From Dyadobacter pollutisoli (GTDB taxonomy: Bacteria; Bacteroidota; Bacteroidia; Cytophagales; Spirosomataceae), in the NCBI RefSeq assembly GCF_026625565.1, contig NZ_CP112998.1:6360501-6424500 (forward strand): a stretch of DNA of 64,000 nt, in the 5' to 3' direction. A program made the position numbers and the translations under genes. The notes beneath the pieces were generated by a model that saw only the letters and a program-made list of their open reading frames with translations, did no database searches and was not told the DNA's origin. Shown one piece after another: positions 32,938-41,526 of this stretch. Within the stretch, counting starts at the first letter, position 1. Each line of letters begins with the position of its first letter.

Positions 32938-34545
32938 ATGGATCCGGAAATTTCCTTATGTGTAACCAGCGCGGATAGCATCCGCATGTGCAGAAGTGGA
33001 ATAACATTAAACCAGTACCAAAAAGCAGACCTTTCACAGCAGATTACCGGATTTTTTGAAGGGATATTTAGCACAAAAAACTGGCCGGCAAGGTGGTATT
33101 GTGGCGAATGGACTGATTTTCACGGGTGGCTTTACATTCTGTCTGACCTGCTGATTTGGAGCGCCTATTTCCTGATTCCGGTGTTTCTGATCAAAGTGGT
33201 GACTCAGCGACGCGATATTCCGTTTCCGCATACGATTTGGTTGTTCGTTGCATTTATCCTTCTTTGTGGAACCACGCATTTTATTGACGCACTGATATTC
33301 TGGATACCGGTGTATCGCCTGAGTGCCCTCGTCCGGTTTGTCACCGGCGTGGTTTCCATCACGACAGTCTATTATCTGTACAAAATATTCCCAAGCATAT
33401 TGCTGGTCAGGTCGGTTAAAGATTTGCAGAAGGAGATCGACGAACGGAACATTGTAGAAGAAAAATTGGCCGCCAGTGAATATCTCCTCACAGCAGCGGG
33501 CGAGGTGGGTAAGCTGGCAGGATGGGAATACGACCTCTCGACCAGGGAGTTTAACTGGACGAAGACGGCCACCGATATCTTCGAAACAGAAAGTGAAGAG
33601 GTCATCGATGAGCAGGACCTTTTTGAGTTTTTCAATGAACATGACCAAATGATCATTAAACTTGCTTTGCTTAACGCGCCAGAGACGAAAGAGTCGTGGG
33701 ACCATGAATTTCTGATGACTACCCACAGCAATATCAAATGGGTGCGCTTCTCCGGGAATCCCATATTTGACAAACAAAATGAGGTGTTCAAAATCCGTGG
33801 TATCATTATGGATATCAGCCGGTACAAAACATCCGAACTGAACTTGATCCGGTCCATTAATCAAATGGTACAGCAGAACAACCAGCTAAAAAATTTCACC
33901 CATATTCTTTCCCACAACCTTCGCAACCATTCCAGTAACATTTCCCTGCTGACCAGTTTCGTTGATGAACCCGCACTGACTGAGGGTAACCTGGAAGTTT
34001 TCAAAAGGATTAAGACCGTTTCAGGTCATTTGAACAACACATTGGATGACCTTTCTCAGATTATTAAGATCAGGGAAAACAGGCTTGAAAGTGAGGAGCT
34101 GGACATTGAAATGGTTACCAGAAAAGTGCTTTCGGTGATGGATGAAAGCATCAAAGAAAGCAATACGACCATTGACATAAAATATGATCTGAAAACGGTC
34201 ATGTTCCCGCAGGTGTACCTCGAAAGCATTCTGATGAATCTGATTTCCAATGGCATAAAGTATAGAAAGGACGGAGATCCGGCTCATATTACATTGAAAT
34301 TTTACCTCAATGGCTCGGGGGTCAAGGAACTTAAATATATAGATAAGGGCAAAGGGATCAATCTGGATTTACATGCCGAAAAGGTATTTGGATTATATAA
34401 AACTTTCCATAAACATAAGGATGCGCACGGCGTTGGCCTTTTTTTGATCAAGAATCAAATCGAGACACAAGGGGGCAAAATTCAGATTTTTAGCAAAGTA
34501 AACCAGGGAACGACTTTTAAAATAACATTTGATGAATACGCTTGA
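32938..34545 (+). CDS. sensor histidine kinase with ethylene-receptor-like membrane domain
   Basis: Three membrane helices at about 62-155 resemble the ethylene-binding domain of plant ETR1. Asp70, Tyr77, Ile80, Pro81, Cys110 and His114 reproduce the order and exact spacing of ETR1 Asp25, Tyr32, Ile35, Pro36, Cys65 and His69, the copper and ethylene site. A PAS domain (about 183-298) follows, then an H-box SHNLRNHSSN with likely phospho-acceptor His326, and a HATPase with N-box LMNLISNGIKY and GVGLFLIK. The true start may be internal, since residues 1-45 look unlike a family N-terminus. It overlaps the response regulator gene by 14 bp, forming a two-component pair. Confidence 0.88.
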   Translation: MDPEISLCVTSADSIRMCRSGITLNQYQKADLSQQITGFFEGIFSTKNWPARWYCGEWTDFHGWLYILSDLLIWSAYFLIPVFLIKVVTQRRDIPFPHTIWLFVAFILLCGTTHFIDALIFWIPVYRLSALVRFVTGVVSITTVYYLYKIFPSILLVRSVKDLQKEIDERNIVEEKLAASEYLLTAAGEVGKLAGWEYDLSTREFNWTKTATDIFETESEEVIDEQDLFEFFNEHDQMIIKLALLNAPETKESWDHEFLMTTHSNIKWVRFSGNPIFDKQNEVFKIRGIIMDISRYKTSELNLIRSINQMVQQNNQLKNFTHILSHNLRNHSSNISLLTSFVDEPALTEGNLEVFKRIKTVSGHLNNTLDDLSQIIKIRENRLESEELDIEMVTRKVLSVMDESIKESNTTIDIKYDLKTVMFPQVYLESILMNLISNGIKYRKDGDPAHITLKFYLNGSGVKELKYIDKGKGINLDLHAEKVFGLYKTFHKHKDAHGVGLFLIKNQIETQGGKIQIFSKVNQGTTFKITFDEYA

Positions 34546-34942
34546 ACGACTTTGCGTGATAGACGACGATCAGGTCTTTACTTTTCTTCTCAAAAAGATG
34601 ATTGAAAAGGCTCAGGTGACGCAGGAAACGCTATTTTTCGAAAACGGCCAGGATGCCATTGACTATTTGGTAGCATGTAATAGCCAGCAAGAAAAGTTGC
34701 CGCAACTCATATTGCTGGATATTAACATGCCTATTTTGGACGGCTGGCAGTTTATCGAGGAATATGCCAAACTCAAACCTTCACTATCTAAATGTATTTC
34801 CATTTTTATGGTGAGTTCCTCTACGGAGACCGAGGATTATGAACGGGCGATGTCCACAGGCCATATTACGGATTACATTCAGAAACCAATCTACGCGTCG
34901 GAACTACAAGATATAGTTAATAAGGTGTTGTCTTGTAATTGA
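34532..34942 (+). CDS. single-domain response regulator (CheY-like receiver)
   Basis: The 136-residue product is a lone receiver domain: CVIDDDQVF gives the acidic pocket, LILLDINMPILDGW the phospho-acceptor Asp, MVSSST the switch Ser/Thr, and QKPI the conserved Lys. No output domain is attached, so it acts by protein contact or phosphotransfer. The ATG at 34532 is preferred to the TTG three bases upstream. It overlaps the end of the kinase gene, so it is the cognate partner. Confidence 0.93.
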   Translation: MNTLERLCVIDDDQVFTFLLKKMIEKAQVTQETLFFENGQDAIDYLVACNSQQEKLPQLILLDINMPILDGWQFIEEYAKLKPSLSKCISIFMVSSSTETEDYERAMSTGHITDYIQKPIYASELQDIVNKVLSCN

Positions 34943-34947
34943 GCAGG

Positions 34948-36105
34948 TTACAAGCTGACTTGCCGTTTTGTTTCCGCGGCAAGTAGCCCTGCTTCCAGCA
35001 CCTGAATGATTTTTAAGCCGTCGGCAAAATCCGGTTTAATGGCGGTATCTTCTTCAATTGCTTTGACAAAATCCACGACTGCGTGTACAAATGCATGCTC
35101 GTAGCCGATAATGTGACCTGCTGGCCACCAGTGACTTGCATAAGGATGTGCGGCCTCTGTAGCGAGAATGGTGCGAAAGCCTTGTTCGCCGTCATGATCG
35201 TCTCTCGAAAAGTATTGCAGCTCATTCATCCTTTCCAGATCGAAAACGAGGCTTCCTTTGCTGCCATAGATTTCAAATGTCAGACGGTTTTTCCGCCCGC
35301 TTGCGAACCGTGTCGCTTCGAATGAGCCAATCGCGCCGTTTTTAAAATTGACCAGCATTAATGCCGCATCTTCCACGGTAACTTCACCCATCTCACTACC
35401 CAGCGACACAGCCGAAAGGCTTCCCGAGGCGGCCTCGTCTGCAATCGGACGTTCCTTAATAAAGTTTGTGGTAAGTGAAGAAACGGTAGTAATATCACCG
35501 ATCAGAAAATGGGCCAGATCCACAGCATGTGAATTAAGGTCCCACTGAGGGCCAGCCTGGGCTGTTTCTTTTTTCAATTGCCAGGTCAAGGGGAATGTCG
35601 GGTCCACGATCCAATCCTGCTGATAGGCACACCGCCAATGAAAAATGCGACCGATCTTTCCTTCGTCGATCATTTTTTTGGCGAAAGCTACGGCCGGGGT
35701 GCGGCGGTAATTATGGTTCAGGTAGTGCTTGATTTTGTTTTCCTCACATACTTTCAGCATTTCTTCTGCCTGTTTGCTGTTCATAGCAAGTGGTTTTTCG
35801 CAAAAAATATGTTTGCCGGCACGCGCCGCAGCCAGCGCTACTTCATAATGCAGATGTTGTGGCAAAGCAATGTCGATAATGTCAATGTCGGGACGGGATA
35901 TTAGTTTTTTCCAGTCTGTTTCCGTTTCTTCCCAGCCCCAGTTCTGAGCGAATTCAGTGAGAGATTCCTGATGCCGTCCGCAAGCAACTTTCAAAACGGG
36001 AATAGCGGGGGTGTCGAAAAATAAAGGTGCTTTTTTCCAGGCGTTGCTGTGCGCGCGCCCCATAAACTTGTAACCAACGATACCTACATTAAGCTGTTTT
36101 TTCAT
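34948..36105 (-). CDS. Gfo/Idh/MocA-family oxidoreductase
   Basis: An NAD(P)-binding Rossmann domain (VGIVGYKFMGRAHSNAW, residues 6-22) and the EKP motif HIFCEKPLAMN (near 100) identify this 385-residue sugar dehydrogenase family. The C-terminal domain (about 130-385) holds the substrate site, with DLNSHAVDLAHFLIG matching the GxHxxD-type catalytic helix. The family oxidises or epimerises sugars and inositols. It converges with the response regulator gene. The substrate is unknown. Confidence 0.93.
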   Translation of the reverse strand: MKKQLNVGIVGYKFMGRAHSNAWKKAPLFFDTPAIPVLKVACGRHQESLTEFAQNWGWEETETDWKKLISRPDIDIIDIALPQHLHYEVALAAARAGKHIFCEKPLAMNSKQAEEMLKVCEENKIKHYLNHNYRRTPAVAFAKKMIDEGKIGRIFHWRCAYQQDWIVDPTFPLTWQLKKETAQAGPQWDLNSHAVDLAHFLIGDITTVSSLTTNFIKERPIADEAASGSLSAVSLGSEMGEVTVEDAALMLVNFKNGAIGSFEATRFASGRKNRLTFEIYGSKGSLVFDLERMNELQYFSRDDHDGEQGFRTILATEAAHPYASHWWPAGHIIGYEHAFVHAVVDFVKAIEEDTAIKPDFADGLKIIQVLEAGLLAAETKRQVSL

Positions 36106-36236
36106 TCTTATCTGATGGGTTTTTGCATTTATTCCGAATAAATAGTAATCGTCAAAAATATTAAAACTTTGTCATTGGAGATAATCTTGTAAATTTCAGC
36201 CGAAGAAGATTTTTACTCACAACACACTATATTTTG

Positions 36237-38348
36237 ATGAAACAGCTTGCGCAAAACCTGCGAACGGGTAAAACCGTGTTGCTGGAAGTCCCCGCACCCC
36301 TTGTTAAAAAGGGACACGTGTTGATCAAAACACGCAAAAGCCTTGTCTCCACAGGTACTGAAAAGATGCTGATCGGTTTTGGAAAGGCAAGTATACTGGA
36401 AAAAGCCCGCCTCCAGTCTGATAAAATAAAGCCCATCCTGAATAAAATTAAGTGCGACGGTTTGCTACCTACCGCCCGGTCTGTATTGCAGCGGCTTGAT
36501 CAACTCATTCCACTCGGCTACTGTAATGTGGGAGACGTGATGGAAGTAGGCGAGGATGTAGCACATTTCAGGAGGGGTGACAGGGTTGTGAGCAATGGCT
36601 TGCACGCTGAAATGGTATGCGTGCCAGCCAATCTGGTTGCGAAAGTCCCCGACGATGTTACCGATGAGGAAGCCGCATTTACAGTGATCGCCGCAGTAGC
36701 ATTGCAGGGAATCCGCCTCCTGGGCCCGGCTTTGGGTGAAACCGTGGTCGTGATCGGCTTGGGACTAACTGGTTTGCTAACTGCGGAAATGCTGAAAGCA
36801 AACGGATGTCGGGTCATTGGGCTGGAACCTGACGAGCAAAAACTCCAAATAGCCTCAGAAAAGGGCATTATTACCATTAATCCGAGACATACTGATCCTG
36901 AAAAGCTTGTTGCAGACCTTACTGACGGAGCTGGTGCCGACGGCATTATCATTACAGCGTCGTCCGCCTCCCATGATCTGATATCGCTTGCCGCAAAAAT
37001 CGCAAGGAAGAGAAGTAAGGTCATTTTGACCGGCGCGGTTGGACTGAATTTGCGTAGGGAGGACTTTTATAAAAGGGAATTGACATTGCAGGTTTCCTGC
37101 TCGTATGGGCCAGGTCGGTATGATCCCAACTATGAGGAAAAGGGACTTGATTACCCGATTCCTTTTGTTCGATGGACTGCAAACCGGAATTTTGAAGCGG
37201 TAATGGATATGCTGGCCAGTGGGTTGTTGAATGTAAAACCACTGATCACAGAAGTTATTCCGCTGGTTAATTTCTGGAAGGTGTACGATCAAATTGTTGA
37301 CTCGAAGGGCATAGCATATCTTTTTCATTACCCGCAAACCAGTGGTTATAAAAACACAATCCGGTTTCAAAACAAGGTCATCAAAGCTGTAAATGGCACC
37401 ATAGGCATTGTTGGGGCTGGCAACTACACCCGGATGACTATGTTGCCGTTGCTTAAAGATTTCGCGGTTAAATACATTGCCAGCGAAAATGGGTTTTCTG
37501 CTGCCGAACTCGCTACGAAATACCGCATACCGTACATTACCACCGATTTTGGAGAAATGCTGAGTGACGAAGAAGTCAGTCTTGTCATCGTTGCAACGCG
37601 GCACGATAAACATGCGGCGATGGTCATTCAGGCCCTGAACGCGGGTAAGCATGTTTTTGTGGAAAAACCCCTCGCATTACTTCCGGAACAGTTGGAGGCG
37701 ATTATAGAGGCTTGGCAAACCAGAGAACACGATGTGTCATTGACCGTGGGCTTTAACCGCCGGTTTTCTTCCCATACATTAAAAATAAAGGAACTGCTAG
37801 GCAATGCAGCGATGAATGTGGTCGTGACGGTTAATGCCGGGTACATTCCGGCCGAGTCCTGGGTTCACGATCCTCAGATTGGAGGTGGCAGGATTGTGGG
37901 CGAAGGTTGCCATTTCATCGACCTCATATCTTTTCTTACGGGTAGCTCCGTTACCGCGGTGTGTATGAATACAATGGGCGGCAGCGGAAATGGTATGCAG
38001 GATAACGCTAATATTTTGCTCCGATATCAGAACGGTTCAACCGGCGCGATCAACTATTTTTCAAATGGCCACCCAGCCTTTCCCAAGGAACGCGTGGAAG
38101 TACATTCTCTGGGCAAAACTTTGGTTCTGGACAATTTCATCACATTGACGGGCTACGGTTTCAAGCATTTTACCAGGTACAAATCGCGGCAGGATAAAGG
38201 TCACGAGCGGCAATTTCGCCAGTTGAGAGAAATGGTTTGCAATGGCGGACCAGCTCTTATTCCATTTGGCGAAATCGTCAACACTACCCGGGCGACGTTC
38301 GCGGCAATGGAAAGTTTGAAAAACACTTGCTGGGAATCTGTCGAATGA
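36237..38348 (+). CDS. bi-domain oxidoreductase (MDR alcohol dehydrogenase fused to Gfo/Idh/MocA)
   Basis: The first half (1-350) is a medium-chain dehydrogenase: a GroES-like part with GDRVVSNG and a nucleotide-binding GLGLTGLLTAEML. The second half (from about 385) is a Gfo/Idh/MocA domain: GIVGAGNYTRMTML and HVFVEKPLAL. Such fusions of about 700 residues occur in polysaccharide biosynthesis loci next to heparinase-like and glycosyltransferase genes, exactly as here. The ATG at 36237 is used instead of the TTG directly upstream. Its stop overlaps the next start (ATGA). Confidence 0.92.
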   Translation: MKQLAQNLRTGKTVLLEVPAPLVKKGHVLIKTRKSLVSTGTEKMLIGFGKASILEKARLQSDKIKPILNKIKCDGLLPTARSVLQRLDQLIPLGYCNVGDVMEVGEDVAHFRRGDRVVSNGLHAEMVCVPANLVAKVPDDVTDEEAAFTVIAAVALQGIRLLGPALGETVVVIGLGLTGLLTAEMLKANGCRVIGLEPDEQKLQIASEKGIITINPRHTDPEKLVADLTDGAGADGIIITASSASHDLISLAAKIARKRSKVILTGAVGLNLRREDFYKRELTLQVSCSYGPGRYDPNYEEKGLDYPIPFVRWTANRNFEAVMDMLASGLLNVKPLITEVIPLVNFWKVYDQIVDSKGIAYLFHYPQTSGYKNTIRFQNKVIKAVNGTIGIVGAGNYTRMTMLPLLKDFAVKYIASENGFSAAELATKYRIPYITTDFGEMLSDEEVSLVIVATRHDKHAAMVIQALNAGKHVFVEKPLALLPEQLEAIIEAWQTREHDVSLTVGFNRRFSSHTLKIKELLGNAAMNVVVTVNAGYIPAESWVHDPQIGGGRIVGEGCHFIDLISFLTGSSVTAVCMNTMGGSGNGMQDNANILLRYQNGSTGAINYFSNGHPAFPKERVEVHSLGKTLVLDNFITLTGYGFKHFTRYKSRQDKGHERQFRQLREMVCNGGPALIPFGEIVNTTRATFAAMESLKNTCWESVE

Positions 38349-40240
38349 AAAAGCTACGGTACAATGGCCAGCTCTTGTTTCATTTGGTTAAAAATATGGG
38401 GCTGAGATACATTCTCTTTCGCATCTGGTACGAGATCCAGCGGTTAACCGGTGTCTTGCAGCTTCGATTTCCGACAAAAAGCGCGGCCAGGTATTTCATT
38501 TCAATGACTGACTGGCGAAATCTGCCGGTTAGGTTTTTCTCTCATGATCGGAATTTGAGCATTGAGAAGGATGTCGATCTTAATGCATTGAAACATCTCA
38601 TGGATGAGATGAGGCAAAATAGGTTTTTGTTTTTCAGCTCTGAATGGTTTGCGGTAAAAGATTGGCATACTAATCCCAGAAATGGTTTTACCTACGATCG
38701 AGCCCAGCACTGGACTGAAATTCCGGACTTTTTGAAGGAAGCTGGCGACATTAAATATGTTTGGGAGAAGTCCAGATTTACATTTCTCTATGACCTGATC
38801 CGCTATGATCTGCATTTTGAAGAGGATCAGTCTCAACTGGTTTTTTCATTGATTCTGGACTGGATTAACGAAAACCCGGTTAACTGCGGGCCAAATTGGA
38901 AATGCGGTCAGGAAATCTCGCTCAGGGTGCTGAATTGGGTTTTTGCATTACATTATTACCGCGTTTCCGACAACCTGACCCAGGAAATTTTCGATCAGAT
39001 TATTGGGAGTATTTATGATCAGATGGTGCACGTTGCGGAAAATATCAGCTTCTCACGAACAGTTGTCCGTAACAATCATGCATTGACTGAAACATTGGCG
39101 CTGTACATAATAGGCTTGCTTTTTCCTTTCTTTCCTGAAAGCAGGCATTGGAGGAAAAAAGGAAAAGAATGGTTTGAAACTGAAATTGAATATCAGATTG
39201 ACGAGGAAGGGACGTTCCTGCAATTTTCGATGAATTACCACCGCATAGTCGTTCAGCTACTCGCCTGGGCTTTTAAACTTGCTGAGTTAAATGGTGAACA
39301 TTGGGGAGAGAATGTATACGACCGAGCCCGGAAATCTGTGAAATTTCTACACGCTTGTCAGGATGATAAGAGCGGTTGGCTTCCAAACTATGGGCATAAT
39401 GACGGGGCTTTATTTTTTCCTCTGACTTCTTGCCATTTTCGGGACTTCCGACCTCAGTTAACAGCGTTAAGTAGGCTTTTGGAGATGGGTTTGGGCTATG
39501 GTAACGGGCCGTGGAATGAGGAATCTGCCTGGCTGGGAATTGAGAAAAAACCCAAAATGGTACTGGTTCGGGAAACAAAATGGGCTTTTCCAAAGGGCGG
39601 TTATTACCTGTTGCGTGACGAGTACTCCACTACATTTCTTCGCTGCGGGGCTTATCAAAACCGGCCATTTCAAGCCGATAACCTGCATTTGGATATCTGG
39701 GTTAACGGTAAAAATATCCTTCGCGACGCGGGTACCTATTCCTACTATACCGACGGGCAATGTGCGGAATACTTCTCTGGTACCATTGCCCACAACACGG
39801 CAATGCCAGGGAATTATGATCAAATGTCAAAGCAGTCCCGATTTATATGGTTTCACTGGGTAAGAAAAGCAAGAGGAGTTATTCGTGAGGAACATGGTTT
39901 TCAGATCATCGAAGCCGAATTTGAAGGTTTCGAGCATATAGGGAGAGGGATCATTCATAAACGAAAGGTCATGAAAAAGATCGGGAGCCTTCATTGGCAG
40001 ATCGAAGACTGGCTGGAAAATGTACCGGCCCAATTGCCAATGAACCAAATCTGGCACCCTTGTGAAGACTTTTCTGCATACTACGAGATGAAATCGTGGG
40101 ATGAAAATGGTAGTGAAATATTCAAAACGATAAGTAACGGCTGGTATGCCGAGGTATATGGGCAAAAAGCCGGTTGCCGGCAATGGATATTTTCTACACC
40201 CCGGAAGTACATAAAAACTATCCTGAGGGCAATCAATTGA
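38345..40240 (+). CDS. heparinase II/III-family protein (alginate lyase-like)
   Basis: The 631-residue protein from the ATG overlapping the previous stop has an N-terminal alpha/alpha-toroid part (GPNWKCGQEISLRVLNW, then RNNHALTETLALYIIGLLFP, WEKKGKEW-like helices). The C-terminal heparinase II/III-like beta domain follows (YLLRDEYSTTFLRCG, then DNLHLDIWVNGKNILRDAGTYSYY). NNHALTE and the H-x-D pair DNLHLD are the conserved catalytic regions. No signal peptide is seen. In exopolysaccharide clusters such proteins are thought to trim or release polymer. The longer frame beginning at 38237 is unlikely. Confidence 0.9.
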   Translation: MKKLRYNGQLLFHLVKNMGLRYILFRIWYEIQRLTGVLQLRFPTKSAARYFISMTDWRNLPVRFFSHDRNLSIEKDVDLNALKHLMDEMRQNRFLFFSSEWFAVKDWHTNPRNGFTYDRAQHWTEIPDFLKEAGDIKYVWEKSRFTFLYDLIRYDLHFEEDQSQLVFSLILDWINENPVNCGPNWKCGQEISLRVLNWVFALHYYRVSDNLTQEIFDQIIGSIYDQMVHVAENISFSRTVVRNNHALTETLALYIIGLLFPFFPESRHWRKKGKEWFETEIEYQIDEEGTFLQFSMNYHRIVVQLLAWAFKLAELNGEHWGENVYDRARKSVKFLHACQDDKSGWLPNYGHNDGALFFPLTSCHFRDFRPQLTALSRLLEMGLGYGNGPWNEESAWLGIEKKPKMVLVRETKWAFPKGGYYLLRDEYSTTFLRCGAYQNRPFQADNLHLDIWVNGKNILRDAGTYSYYTDGQCAEYFSGTIAHNTAMPGNYDQMSKQSRFIWFHWVRKARGVIREEHGFQIIEAEFEGFEHIGRGIIHKRKVMKKIGSLHWQIEDWLENVPAQLPMNQIWHPCEDFSAYYEMKSWDENGSEIFKTISNGWYAEVYGQKAGCRQWIFSTPRKYIKTILRAIN

Positions 40241-40247
40241 TGATTCT

Positions 40248-41483
40248 ATGCACATACTACTAATTCACCAGTATTTTCTGGAAGATAATGGCGGCGGTGG
40301 TTCGCGCTGGAATGAGATGAGCCGGATTTGGGTTGCCGAGGGGCATCATGTGACTGTTGTTGCGGGGACCGGACATTATATGAACCAAGAGACCGGAGTA
40401 ACAAAAAAGTTTTTTGCTCAAAATGTAAATTCTAACAGTGTTAGAATCATCCGTTGCCATGTTTCCCGGCGTTACCATTTGGGTTTTGCGGGCAGACTGT
40501 GGGCGTATTTTTCTTTCACATTATCTGCGACATTGGGTGGTATCTTGTACGCGAGGGATAGGTACGATTTAGTGCTGGTAACGTCTCCGCCCTTGCTGGC
40601 CGGTATTGCGGGATTGTTCATTTCACGTTGGAAAAGAATACCATTGGTTTTGGAAATCAGGGACTTGTGGCCTGAATCGGCTGTTGATACAGGCGTTTTG
40701 AAAAATAGATTTTTGATCCAAATGTCATATTGGCTTGAAAATCAGCTGTATAAATGTGTGCGTTTGATTAATGTCCTCACTCCTGCATTCAGAGAGGTTT
40801 TGATCCAGGAAAAGAAAGTTTATCCTTCAAAAATCATCATGGTGCCCAATGCGGCTGATTTCAGTTTATCGGAGCATTATCTTCAAACTTTTGCCAGAGA
40901 GGCTTTCAGACGTGAATTGAAACTGGAAAATAAGTTTGTTGTGATCTATGTAGGAGCCCACGGCGTTGCAAATCACCTGATCCAAATTCTGGAAACGGCT
41001 GATCTTTTAAGAGATACCAATGTTCTTTTTCTGCTCATTGGTGATGGTGTGCAAAAGAGACAATTGATGGAGGAGGCGTTCAGAATGCAGCTTAACAATG
41101 TTAGATTTCAAGATCCGGTAGGTAAGGCTGAGATTTTCAAATACATTTTGGCAGCGGATGCCGGAACATCGGTCTTAAAAAAGGCAGACACATTCAAAAC
41201 CATTTACAGCAATAAAACCTTTGACTATTTCTCGTGTAAAAAACCTGTTTTAATGGCGATTGATGGAATTTCAAGGCAGCTGGTAGAAGAGGCAAGCGCG
41301 GGAATTTTTGTTGAACCTGAAAATCCGGCAGACTTTGCATTCAAAATCAGGCAATATAAGAATGACCATACACGTTGCCAGGCCGAAGGAGAAAATGGTT
41401 ATCAGTTTGCGAGGGCGCATTTTGATCGGGAGATTTTGGCAAAAAAATACCTGGAACAGCTGTTGGCTCTTCGCAAAGGATAG
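40248..41483 (+). CDS. glycosyltransferase family 4 (WbuB-like)
   Basis: This GT-B enzyme of 411 residues has an N-terminal GGGGSRWNEMSRIW sugar-acceptor loop, a middle ILEIRDLWPES-type segment (LEIRDLWPESAV), typical of the WbuB/FnlC-linked amino-sugar transferases, and a C-terminal donor site (VYVGAHGVANHL, then VFVEPENP with the Glu pair E-x7-E). It follows the heparinase-like gene by 7 bp and completes a three-gene polysaccharide operon. Confidence 0.92.
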   Translation: MHILLIHQYFLEDNGGGGSRWNEMSRIWVAEGHHVTVVAGTGHYMNQETGVTKKFFAQNVNSNSVRIIRCHVSRRYHLGFAGRLWAYFSFTLSATLGGILYARDRYDLVLVTSPPLLAGIAGLFISRWKRIPLVLEIRDLWPESAVDTGVLKNRFLIQMSYWLENQLYKCVRLINVLTPAFREVLIQEKKVYPSKIIMVPNAADFSLSEHYLQTFAREAFRRELKLENKFVVIYVGAHGVANHLIQILETADLLRDTNVLFLLIGDGVQKRQLMEEAFRMQLNNVRFQDPVGKAEIFKYILAADAGTSVLKKADTFKTIYSNKTFDYFSCKKPVLMAIDGISRQLVEEASAGIFVEPENPADFAFKIRQYKNDHTRCQAEGENGYQFARAHFDREILAKKYLEQLLALRKG

Positions 41484-41504
41484 TTCTTTTTATACACTTT
41501 ACTC

Positions 41505-41512
41505 TATCTTTG
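41505..41512 (+). promoter_or_regulatory. -7 element before nuoI
   Basis: TATCTTTG fits TAnnTTTG, 14 bases before the TTG at 41527 and 89 before the first ATG. If this is the promoter the leader would be only a few bases for the TTG start, so the start of nuoI and the promoter should be judged together. Confidence 0.45.
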
Positions 41513-41526
41513 CCGTAGGGTAGCTG

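Noticed and set aside
38237..38344. N-terminal extension of the heparinase-like protein
   Set aside because: The 36 extra residues overlap the previous gene out of frame; the ATGA-coupled start at 38345 gives the expected N-terminus.
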